From the NCBI GenBank assembly GCA_037976565.1, contig CP137668.1:19179714-19243713 (forward strand): a DNA stretch of 64,000 bases, written 5' to 3'. Made by a program: the position numbers and the translations under genes. The DNA is from Mesocentrotus franciscanus. Lineage: Eukaryota > Echinodermata > Echinoidea > Camarodonta > Strongylocentrotidae. This document shows, piece by piece, positions 32,001 through 44,000 of this stretch. The notes under the pieces were generated by a model. That model saw only the letters and a list, made by a program, of their open reading frames with translations, was not told the DNA's origin and did no database searches. Numbering within the stretch: the stretch's first letter is position 1; every line of letters begins with the position of its first letter.

Positions 32001-35000
32001 TACTTGAAAGATAATTTTTCAATAATTTGTTTTATAAATATCCCAATTTCACAAAATAAAATTAAATAACCTCCAATGTTGAAAGGCATGATGTGATAAT
32101 ACATGTCCAATCGACATTAAAAAGAGAGGATATGTGTTTTGATCTTGGTTTGGAACATTTATATAATTAGTGATGATGCGGAAAGCTACAATAATATTTT
32201 ACATAAACTTCACACGAAGACAGAATCCCCAACCCCGACAAAAAGATCTTTTTACACACTTTGACTTATTCATTTTTTTAAAACAAATAAAATGTGCGAA
32301 AATTACCCCAATGTGCAGCTTTTACGTATCGATTTGTCTACTAAAGGAACAGTGTGAATACCGACATAAAGTAGGCATACCTACGACATAGAATAATGTA
32401 TATAGGACTGACAGCCATGCATTTTCTACACTATTGAATGATGTTCGTATGTAAAGGTGACTAAAAATTGATGGAATAACTAAATTTGTCTCCTTACCAC
32501 GATTCTTAGTATTACATCCTGTGCAATTACTGATGCGATTAATTGTGTTATAGAAAAACATAAATAAAACTTTAATTGAGATATTGAAGGGAGAGAGAGA
32601 AAGAGAAAGTGAGAGATAGAAGGAGAGAAAGTGAGAGAGAGAGAGAGAGAGAGAAATAGACGAGGAAGAAAACCAAAATACGCATATTAAACTAATTTGT
32701 TTAACTTCAACACCGCTGTAGTAAAGATTCACCCAATATAATTCAGTGTATTTGCTTTGTTGTATTCTATGAACCATTTCACATCAAATTTCGCAGGGTC
32801 CATAAGTTAGTGCTGGTAGTAGTAGTAGAAATGATAGTGGTAGTCGTAGTAGTCGTGGTATTAGTAGTAGTAGTCGTCGTCGTAGTAGTAGTTTAGTAGT
32901 ATTAGTATTAGTAGTAGAAGTAGTAGTAGTAGTCAAATAATGATAATAATAGTAATAATGATACTTATAAAAATAATAATGATAATAATAATAACAGTGA
33001 TAATTATAATAATAGTAATAAATACAAACATCAATAATATTATCGAAAATAATATCGCTAGTGATATTCGTTTGTCTCGCAATGTAGTCAATAAGGAATC
33101 TAAAAGTTCTCGACGTTTCGTGCGCCGCTGCAACACTTCGTCAGGTGATAAAAACTAATGTAAACAATAATATTAATGTTAATAATACATACCAACTTTG
33201 ACAGTTTTCTCTGGGTTTATAGCAAATGATCGACACGCCGATGATGAGCAATATTGCAATGACCAGGCCCACCGCTATATATACAGTGTTTAATGGATCC
33301 CATGTGTCTGTGATATAGAATAGAATTATGGTAAGGATGTAGCTGATTGGTACAACATTTTCGTCGCCTTACATTCTACAGAATCTAGCACTAAATCAAA
33401 CATAATATAAACGATAATATGAAGTGAAATCAACGAAGAAAAATGCAAACAGAACAGAAACAGCAAATAATCAGCAACATATCAACCAAATGTCAGGCGT
33501 AAACCAAGAATAAAGTTGTGATACTGAAAAAGTTAAAAAATATATCATACAGCTCGTTACACACGAGGCGTTTATATTCGACTTCGGCCAAAAAGGCTCC
33601 CTAGAGATAATTACGCCTGCGCACATACAATGTCCTTTTCGTACTTATTGCCGATCTATGGTTTGTGTAGATTGTTTCAGACTAATCTGGAACCTTGTGA
33701 TGGGCCATCGCACCCTACTTCACGAGGTTGCGTCTGTTCCTTGAGATTGCCTCTCGATCTGTTCTGTACGAGCGTACATTTTGAGTGTCCTTGAATGGCG
33801 CAGTGGAAATTACGCCTCGTGTGCAATAGGTCTAAGTAAAATTATCGAGAGATAATAAGGGATATTAAAAAGAAAATGTTTGAGACAGTATAAGCACATA
33901 GTCAACAAATTATTACCTGGCACTAAAGGTAGAAGTGATTTACAATGTCATGTGGAATGTCCGCGCAAAGTAGAGGGCGTGTAAAATTGTGTAAAAGGCA
34001 AAAAATTGGTGCATCCAACCGGAACGAGATAGATTGGGGGAGCTGAGATAAAGGGGGGTGGCTAAATAACTTTTGCTTACTGTAAAGTTACTCTAGGAAA
34101 ATCAGAAATTCGAGCATCTGAATTATCATATTATTCTATGATTTGGTATTTTAAATCAAAGAGCATATATACACTGAAAAAATAAATCAACTTTGGTTTA
34201 CACTTGAAATCGCGTTTCCCTATTATTTATGTCCATAAAACAACAGGACTCTGTGTAACTTGGTTGTGCAAAAGGAGTCATTTTATCAGTTTGGTATATT
34301 ATAGGGTTTGTTTATGCCCTGATTCCGTAAATGAAGTATTTAAAAAGAAGTACATTGCAGAAATTCTTATCCTGCTAATAAAATGTGTGTATTTTTTCAT
34401 TATTTTGGTAAACTATTTTGCAGATATTAAGTATATTTAAATTACCGCCAATGATGAGGAATCTCGTATATTGAGATTTCTCAAGAGGTGTTTAGAGAAA
34501 ACTAATAAACAATGAGATTTGAATAGGAATAGAAAGTGTTTGAGTTGAATCTTCTTGAAGTATTGTGTATGTAATGAATACCTAAGGATAAATGAGACTC
34601 CCCTGTGGCAAACCATATTTGATAGGTTTTTTATAATATTTAAAAGTTTGGACCCCAGAGGTACCTCATTTTTTTTCTTCTTTTCTCTCTTTTGCTTTTG
34701 CTTTCTTTTTGAGAGATTGTTCCCTAATGTTGCCCGCTTTTAAGGAGTCTTAATCCATCTCTAGTGGATGAGCTATTACTTGCTTTAATACGCACAAAGA
34801 TGGGAACAAAGAAATTGATAGACGTTATTTATTATTATATATGAATAATTACATGTCATATTAAAGGAAAAAGTAATTCGCCATCGTACCAACATCATCA
34901 TGGTACTGTGTATAATTGGTTCTTGGGATATTTTTTTGTTACTGTGTGTCTTCATTTTACAGACTCGCACTATATACAGTGCTTTAAACAAAATAGTGTA

Positions 35001-38000
35001 CCCAACATTGGTAGCCTCTATTTAAAGTTGTCAAAATCGCCTTGTACAATGTTTGGGCTGATGACACATATGTAGGTCAGGCTGTATACATGTGTTACTT
35101 TGGTATTAAATCCTGTTAAAAGTTCAAGTTTGCCTCATGCTTCAGTGCTTCATTGTTTAAATTCATGCAATGGACCTAGGCTTTCACAGAACCTTGTTTC
35201 AATCCATAGGATAACCTTAAATTATTTTAAATAGCCTACTAACTTCTTGTCTCATGATATCTAAGTTCTCTCTGCTCACTTGTCCGCTGCGCCATATCAC
35301 ACACGCGTAAGGAGGATAAGGTGTTTATCTCGAATAGCGAATGTAAACTCAAAGATTACTAAACCCAAATGCAAGAAAGAACACATAGGATGATAAGTAT
35401 CAAATAAATTGACAGTATAGACTAAATAAATTGACAGAAGAGTTTCATTACATCCCAAATAAACTTTATCCATTTAGTATCACTCAATACGAAGGGTTAC
35501 CTTAAACAAGGGATGCGAATGAAGTGAAGATTTAGCTTGAAATAAGCATTCCCTTGAGTATGAGTTGATATTAACGCCTTTTCTTTTCAACTGCATAATA
35601 GTCAATGTAAATAAGTGAGAAGTTGTTTTTGGAATGAGAGAACACATACATATAATGGCTTTTGAACCACATTCATTGCTTCAGCACAAACTTGGTAAAA
35701 GAGGATTTTGACAATACATTTGGAAATGCCTGCAACTCAGTCATCCGTGGCAGTACAATTATGAATAAGGTATCATTAGACAGGGAAACGCACTATAGTT
35801 TGAAAGTGTATAGAGGAAAATATCATGATTAACACGATCAATCGCGTTGAAAGTCTTGGTGAACTCAAGGAATATATAGTGCTATGTAAATTCTAATCAA
35901 TGACAAGGGCAGTGCTTTTAAATCGCTTTCCACCGAAGTCTCTAAGCGCTAAAGTATCAAAACTATGTTGGAATGGGTTTCGATTAACGAAATCACATAT
36001 CGCAATTGATATTCACTCATGTTAGTTCCCCCTTTCCCGCTATATGCAATGGCAATTTTATACATTGAATTAAATCTTATTCTTGCTGTAGATCGCAATG
36101 ATTGTTTTTTTTTCATTGGATGATGGTGTGCATACGACTTGTAAATAAATGTAAGAGAAATTTGAAAAATTGAAAGAAACGTTAAACGTATAATGCCTAG
36201 GTCACATTTGCTCTACGGCTAGGATACAGCGGCCATACGCCCCCGAAATCGAGAGATACTTGCGGCGGCCGCAGATAATCTGCGGTGGCCTCAGGGTCAT
36301 CCTAGGGCGTATCCCTATCTTTACAGGCCGTACGGGTCGCCATGGAATTATATCGCGGAGTTATAACTGCTTTCATTTCTAGGTTCGCCGTAGCGATTAG
36401 ACACACCGTAGCCATGCCGTAGAGCGGTTCCATGGCGACCGTACGTCGGGCCTACGGTGGCCTTGCGTTTAATATACTCCAGGGGTGAAGCGGTAGCATC
36501 AGTATGGCCGCACGGTTGCCGTATGGTCCCCCTTCGGCCGCCTTGCGTGCACATTGCGGCTACCTTGCGTCTGCCTTAGTATTTGTCAAAAACCTACTAC
36601 CGCCGCAGGGACGCCGTAAGGCGACCGTGCGTCATCACTTCAAAGGCCGTATGGCAGCCGCAGATTTTCTGTCTCCACAAATTCAAAATACGCCGTGCGG
36701 CTACCCTAACATAATTATGTGACCGCTACCGTATGTGACCGTGGGAATGCTGCGGCGGCCCTATAATAGCTATTGGCCGTAGATATTTTAGACCACACGG
36801 CCGCCGCGGCAAATGTGACCTAGGCATTAATGTTAAAACCGTAGAAAGTTATGGTTTAGTATTGCCTTGGAATGGGGTTAGTGTTTTAGTACTATATGTT
36901 ATGTATATACTAGCTCTTTCGCAGTGAGAATGGTATCGAGATCAAAGAATGCACGTGAGCACTAACTTGCAGCTTAAAATCATAAGAAAGCTGTACCCAC
37001 GGAGGGCACATGATAGGCCTATATACTGTGACCAAATGTGCATTTTGATCACTATAACATGATGTCTTTCTCACCAGTTGGCGTAGAATCGGATGTTGTC
37101 GTATATTCAGTGGTATTATCAGAAATCATGGTCGTAGATTTAATTTCGAGATAGAGTGTTGAAACTAAAATCATCAAAAACAAAAACGAGTAACAAAAAC
37201 AAAACGGCAACCTATACTATTCTAAAATTTGAAGCAATTAAAATTAAAAAGCATGGATTTGGGGAAGTTTTAAACATATCCTTTACATTTTGTCAATTCA
37301 GTTTTTGTATATGAATACAGGTTGTACTTTCATTAGTTATACTGTATGGGGCTATATGATCCCTGTAAAAACAGAAGGTGGCCACAAATCCAATTGCGTG
37401 CCGCTTTATAAGGTGTAAAAGATAATTCCATTAACGCGGCCTGTTGGATATGTAAACAAAAAATTCTGATGCGTACTCTAGACGTTTTACACTTTAACAG
37501 AGATATCAGCTTTCACTCTTTCTCTTCGTCTGATGCATGATAATTATGATAGCAGAGTGGTTTGGACATTTTGTAACCGAATTTGAATCCTGAGATAATT
37601 ACTCCCAAAATCCAATGTTTGGTGATTTATCTAAAAAAATTTCTATCCATCAGATTGTAAATTTCGATCGTAGTGTCTGAGGAGTGTGACACAAAAGTTT
37701 GGCGCAAAGAAGTTTTGGTTTCTTGGTTGTAGATAAGAAGAACTGCCTTTTAAGGGGTTTTGGAATAATCAAAATTTGAATAAACCAGCGCATAGATACA
37801 ATCTTGCGCATGGGCACACAAAGCTCATTTATATCAAAATTGTACAACCAACCGAGACGAATATTGAATACGTGTTCATGAAAATTATGTAATCATTCAT
37901 TAATTTATGCACCGACGGTACATTCTATGGAATACAGGCAGGTGAAAGTATTCTTCTCAAGAAGGCAAACAAAAGGTAGTCATGAAGCACCTCCATCACT

Positions 38001-41000
38001 TTGGCAGTGATTATTCTACACAAAGTGGGATCGATGTCTCCATCTGTGGATTTATGGAGATCATTTGTACCAAAGCTACTACGAACTGGTTTATCATATA
38101 GCACATGCTTAATATCATAAACAATGAAAAGCACTGTACTTGGGACTACAAAAAATGTGGCATCAGACTGTGGTCCCAATATTTAAACTAGATATAATCA
38201 TATCTCTAATAGGAGAGCACTTCATGAACAATATTTTTAAGGCTATTGAAATCACTATTACGATATAATTGCTCTTCATGGGAATAAAAAGAGGGTAGTC
38301 AGGAATAAATTGTCGCCTTTTCCAGAACTAGTACTTCTCTTGAAGTAATTAGCCTACGAGAACGGTTTTATTAGTGCATGAATGGCGTTAAAATAACGAG
38401 AACGTACGTGAATCACCATCCAACACTGTAAAAGAACCTGTTGGTAGTGAAAAAAATCAAGATATTATTTTTCTGGAGATATCTTGAAACAAATACAATA
38501 AAATACAAAATATTGTTAAAGGTTTGTAACTTGGTATTTGATTTCATCTTTTTTCAAACTCTGTCCTTTTTGTTTTCTAAATGAAACTGTATAACGGCAG
38601 TACTAGCTCACTTGCGATGGGTATCAAAATTATAATTGCTCTTCGTGGGAATAAAAAAAAAAGATGGTAGACAGGAATAATGTTTCGCCTCTTCCAGAAG
38701 TAGTATTTCTCTTGAAATAATTAGCCTACGAGTTCGGTTATATATATATAGCAAGGGCGTCAATCTGAGTTTGAGCATGGGGGGACACAATTACATGTCA
38801 CCTTTACAGTTACTTTCAAAGTTATACCACGTTACTACACACACTCTCTCTCTCTCTCTAGTTATTCTGTTTCACGGCATGTACTTTCATTGGTGACCGA
38901 TTCATTTATTGTCTTTTTTATCTTTGACGTTTCATTACATTATGGAGAAAGAAGACGATTCGTTGTACCGTTCTCGACTCTTAATCCTTGTCTGTATTCA
39001 GTTTCCCCCCTCCCGCGCGAAGTGTGGAAGCTTTGACGTTGCATTAAATTATTAGGGAACGAAGACGATTCATTGTACCGTTCTCGGCTCTTAAAGAGAA
39101 GGTTCATTGATTTTAAAAACTAACTTTATTGTCATTATTGCAAAGGTGAAACTTTGATTGGACAAGGTTATCAAAATTCAATGCTTGGAAACATTCGAAG
39201 TAATGATTATTATCAATTACAAAACGCTTAAATACAGCCCCGGCATAGCACCTGAAAAGCTCTCCGATCGCTGCTGAGATGTGTGACGTCACATGTTGAA
39301 CATGATTTGCACAAGCAGACGATGTCCCATGACATCTCACACATTTTCAGTGCCTGTTTTGTCATCTTCTCTTCAATTATTTCACTACCGTCAGGCTAAA
39401 TGTTTAATCTATTGCCTCACTCTAAACCCCGGCATGGTATTATTTTGATGAAAAATGCAGCGATAAAAAATTAAGGAATCCGTCGCTTGTAAACAAAATA
39501 AGACGCCATTGTATTTTCAGCTGCATACACCGCGGTATGTTCGGCGTTTCAAGAGGAACAAATGCCGTCCATGCTATCATTCCGGGGTTTTTAATTTGAA
39601 AGTGTGGTTTCTTTGATTGTTCATTAACCCCTATCCTGTGTATTTACAAACAAAAGAATTTAGTTATCAGAATCGGTTTCATATCCCTTTTGAATGGTGT
39701 AAAATTCCATCACATTTATATACACTAAACTCATTATAATTTGAGAAATAATAGCATTGCAATTATGTTCATTCTTTATGGGATGTCGTCTGCTTGGGCA
39801 GGATGGTTCATATTGTGACGGCATTAAAACATCGTTATTTTTCTGGCGAATCTCTCGCATATCCCAGATGCTATGGAGGTGGTTTTATTTGTATTTTTAT
39901 AAATCACCCGATATGTAGTTGACCTAAAACTTGTACGATGGCCATCTTTTAGCTTACCAGTTTCTAGTGATACGTTATTTGCCATATTTGTGATTTTCTT
40001 TGAACAGGCACTTTAATCTTTGTCTGAATTCAGTTTCCCACCTCCCGCGCAAAGCGCAGAAGTTTTGACGTTTCATTAAATTATTTAAAAAAAAGACGAT
40101 TCTTTGTACCGTTCTTGACTCTTAATCTTTGTTTCAATTCAGTTTTCCCCTCCCGCGCGAAGCGCGAAAGCTTTGACGTTTCATTAAATTATTAGAGAAA
40201 GAAGACGATTCATTGTACCGTTCTCGACTCTTAATCTTTGTTTGAATTCAGTTCCCCCTCCCGCGCGAAGCGCGAAGCTTTGACGTTTCATTAAATTATT
40301 AAAAAGGAAGACGATTCGTTGTACCGTTCTTGACTCTTAATCCTTGTTTGATTCAATTCCCCCCTCTCGCGCAAAGCGCGGAAGCTTTGACGTTTCATTA
40401 AATTATTAAAGAAGACGATTCATTGTACTGTTCTCGACTCTTAATCCTTGTTTGAATTCAGTTCCCCCCTCTCGCGCGAAGCGCGGAAGCTGTGACGTTT
40501 CATTTAATTATTAGAGAAAGAAGATGATTCGTTCTACTGTTCTCGACTTAATCCTTGCCTGAATTCAGTTTCCACCCTATCGCGCGTAGCGCGGAAGCTT
40601 TGACGTTTCATTAAATTATTAGAGAACGAAGACGATTCGTTGTACCGTTCTCGACTTTTAATCCCTGTTTCCTTTAAATTTTAGAGAAAGAAGACGATTC
40701 ATTGTACCGTTCTCGACTATTAATCTTTGTTTGAATTTAGTTCCCCCCCCCCACTCCCGCGCGTAGCGCGGAAGCTTTGACGTTTCATTAAATTATTAGA
40801 GAGAGAAGACGATTCATTGTACTGTTCAAGACTCTTAATCTTTGTTTGAATTCAGTTTCCCCTCCCGCGCAAAGCGCGGAAGCTTTGACGTTTCATTAAA
40901 TTATTAAAAAAAGAAGACGATTCTTTGTACCGTTCTCGACTCTTAATCCTTGTCTGAATTCAGTTTCCACCCTCGCGCTTAGCGCGGAAGCTGTGACGTT

Positions 41001-44000
41001 TCATTTTATTATTAGAGAAAGAAGATGATTCGTTCTACCGTTCTCGACTCTTAATCCTTGTCTGAATTCAGTTTCCACCCTCTCGCGCTTAGCGCGGAAG
41101 CTTTGACGTTTCATTAAATTATTAGAGAAAGACGACGATTCAATGTACTGTTCTCGACTCTTAATCTTTGTTTGAATTCAGTTCCCCTTCTCGCGCGAAG
41201 CGCGGAAGCTGTTACGTTTCATGTAATTATTAGAGAAAGAAGATGATTCGTTCTACCGTTCTCGACTCTTAATCCTTGTCTGAATTCAGTTTCCACCTTC
41301 TCGCGCTTAGCGCGGAAGCTGTGACGTTTCACTTCATTATTAGAGAAAGAAGATGATTCGTTCTACCAATCTCGACTCTTAATCCTTGTTTGAATTCAAT
41401 TCCCACCCTCTCCGCGCGAAGCGCGGAAGCTTTGACGTTACATTAAATTATTAAAGAACTTCTTTCTGACAAAACACGGGGGACATTTCACCACCTGAAA
41501 ATTCGTGGGGAACGTGGCCCCCCGGCCCCCCCCCCAGGATTGATGCCCCTGATATATATATATATATATATGTATATATGGAACTTCATTGGTGCATGAA
41601 AGGCGTGAAAATAACAAGATAACGTACGGAAGCTGTGACGTTTCATTTAATTATTAGAGAAAGAAGATGATTCGTTCTACTGTTCTCGACTTAATCCTTG
41701 CCTGAATTCAGTTTCCACCCTATCGCGCGTAGCGCGGAAGCTTTGACGTTTCATTAAATTATTAGAGAACGAAGACGATTCGTTGTACCGTTCTCGACTT
41801 TTAATCCCTGTTTCCTTTAAATTTTAGAGAAAGAAGACGATTCATTGTACCGTTCTCGACTATTAATCTTTGTTTGAATTTAGTTCCCCCACTCCCGCGT
41901 AGCGCGGAAGCTTTGACGTTTCATTAAATTATTAGAGAGAGAAGACGATTCATTGTACTGTTCAAGACTCTTAATCTTTGTTTGAATTCAGTTTCCCCTC
42001 CCGCGCAAAGCGCGGAAGCTTTGACGTTTCATTAAATTATTAAAAAAAGAAGACGATTCTTTGTACCGTTCTCGACTCTTAATCCTTGTCTGAATTCAGT
42101 TTCCACCCTCTCGCGCTTAGCGCGGAAGCTGTGACGTTTCATTTTATTATTAGAGAAAGAAGATGATTCGTTCTACCGTTCTCGACTCTTAATCCTTGTC
42201 TGAATTCAGTTTCCACCCTCTCGCGCTTAGCGCGGAAGCTTTGACGTTTCATTAAATTATTAGAGAAAGACGACGATTCAATGTACTGTTCTCGACTCTT
42301 AATCTTTGTTTGAATTCAGTTCCCCCCCCCCCTTCTCGCGCGAAGCGCGGAAGCTGTTACGTTTCATTTAATTATTAGAGAAAGAAGATGATTCGTTCTA
42401 CCGTTCTCGACTCTTAATCCTTGTCTGAATTCAGTTTCCACCTTCTCGCGCTTAGCGCGGAAGCTGTGACGTTTCACTTCATTATTAGAAAAGAAGATGA
42501 TTCGTTCTACCAATCTCGACTCTTAATCCTTGTTTGAATTCAATTCCCACCCCCTCCCGCGCGAAGCGCGGAAGCTTTGACGTTACATTAAATTATTAAA
42601 GAACTTCTTTTCTGACAAAACACGGGGGACATTTCACCACCTGAAAATTCGTGGGGAACGTGTGCCCCCGTCCCCCAGGATTGATGCCCCTGATATATAT
42701 ATATATATATATGTATATATGGAACTTCATTGGTGCATGAAAGGCGTGAAAATAACAAGATAACGTACGTGAACCACCATCCAACACTGTAGAAGAACCT
42801 GTTGGTAGTGAAACAAATTAAGATATAATTTTGTTCTGGAGATGTCTTGAAACAGATACAATAAAATACGAAATCTTGTTAACTGTCTGTAACTTGGTAT
42901 TTGTTTCATCTTTTTTTCAAACTCTCTCTGTTTTGTTTTCTAAATGAAACTGTATAACGGCAGCACTAGCTTACTAGTCTTGCGATGGGTATTGAAATTA
43001 TCACAGCTTACGGGGAAAAGGGGTCCTAATTTTCATAAATTCTCTGGAATCCCATAAAGAAAATGCAAAAAAAATGAAGAAAAAAAATCAACGTGAATTT
43101 ACATTATTGATTAATGTCTTTTTTTTTTTTTTTGCGTATCCATATTTGAATATGTATTTTTTCTCTATAGTTCGGTTTGCCGGTTTGTTTTTCTTTTAAA
43201 TATTATTCACTGAAAAAGATCTTCTTGCAGTAATGCAGATTCCTCATAACAATAAATCATTGTATGGTAATATGTTTTTGTGTGTAATCGTCAAAGATAA
43301 TCATTCTCTTAAATGTTACTGCTTTCCAGAAAGATACATTTACAGAATGATTAGGACTGTATATACTGCTTTTGGTTCATGTATTCTTTTATATAATATC
43401 ACATACTGCAGCTCTGTAAAGCTTTATATGTATCTTTGTCTTTAGACGGTTTCTACGAGGATTTTTTTAATCAATAAACCGAAATGAATGAATAAGTATA
43501 GCAAAAATTAAGGTAGGTCCAGCTTTTAAAAGAAAAGAAGACTCTCGATATACGAAAACAAATTAAAGTGTTGGCTATCGTCACCTACCATCCATTATAC
43601 AATCTGGAGTTGAATCGTTCCACACAGGATTCAGTGGTGTTAATCCCGGCACACATTGCAGGGTTCCATTGCCTTTCAGACTGTATCCATCCGTACATGT
43701 AAGATGAACGATAGAACCAAACCACGTGATCTTAGAATCCCATGAACCACCAATCGTGTCGTTTAGCTCCTCACAGAAACCTACAGAAGCTATAAAAGAG
43801 AGGTATGAGATCTGATTATTGGAGGGAGGTTGTTAATGAAACGTATTTTGTGATGTTTTTCACATTTTAGATGAACGATGATTATGGCATATTGCAAAAT
43901 TATCCCCCCAAAATCACAATGACATGCATGCCTTAGTACAAAATAACAATTATCGGTTTGATTTCTAAATTTCTAATATATATAGTTGTCATTGTATCTT

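Larger units (their letters stand above)
29403..33192. other. Receptor intron between TM and tail
   Basis: Holds a GGCGGATC-ended element (30183-30438), a minus-strand SINE (31238-31575), a GA microsatellite (32590-32655) and TAG/TAA triplet microsatellites (32812-33016). The remainder has no recognisable feature. Confidence 0.6.
38752..42691. mobile_element. Satellite-carrying element with GGGGCATCAATC ends
   Basis: Left end gcaagggcgtcaatctgag and right end caggattgatgcccctg are inverted, and both are flanked by TA dinucleotide runs. Inside are a GGGGGGACAC-type subterminal block at both ends, the satellite of about 100 bp, and a nested TTAA element. No transposase ORF is seen, so any mobility would depend on another element. 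Confidence 0.65.
38265..43002. repeat. Tandem 366-bp host repeat, second copy interrupted
   Basis: Copy 1 is 38265-38630 (ataattgctcttcatggg ... cttgcgatgggtat). Copy 2 starts at 38631 (ataattgctcttcgtggg), is interrupted at a TA run near 38745, and resumes at about 42720 (ggaacttcattggtgcatg) to about 43002. Copy 1 shows the uninterrupted sequence (cctacgagaacggttttattagtgcatg). Confidence 0.8.

Noticed and set aside
36348..36722. Two 68-72 codon ORFs
   Set aside because: By-products of the GC-rich TIR element interior.
38925..42600. CRISPR-like array
   Set aside because: Units are full head-to-tail satellite monomers without unique spacers, in a eukaryotic intron.
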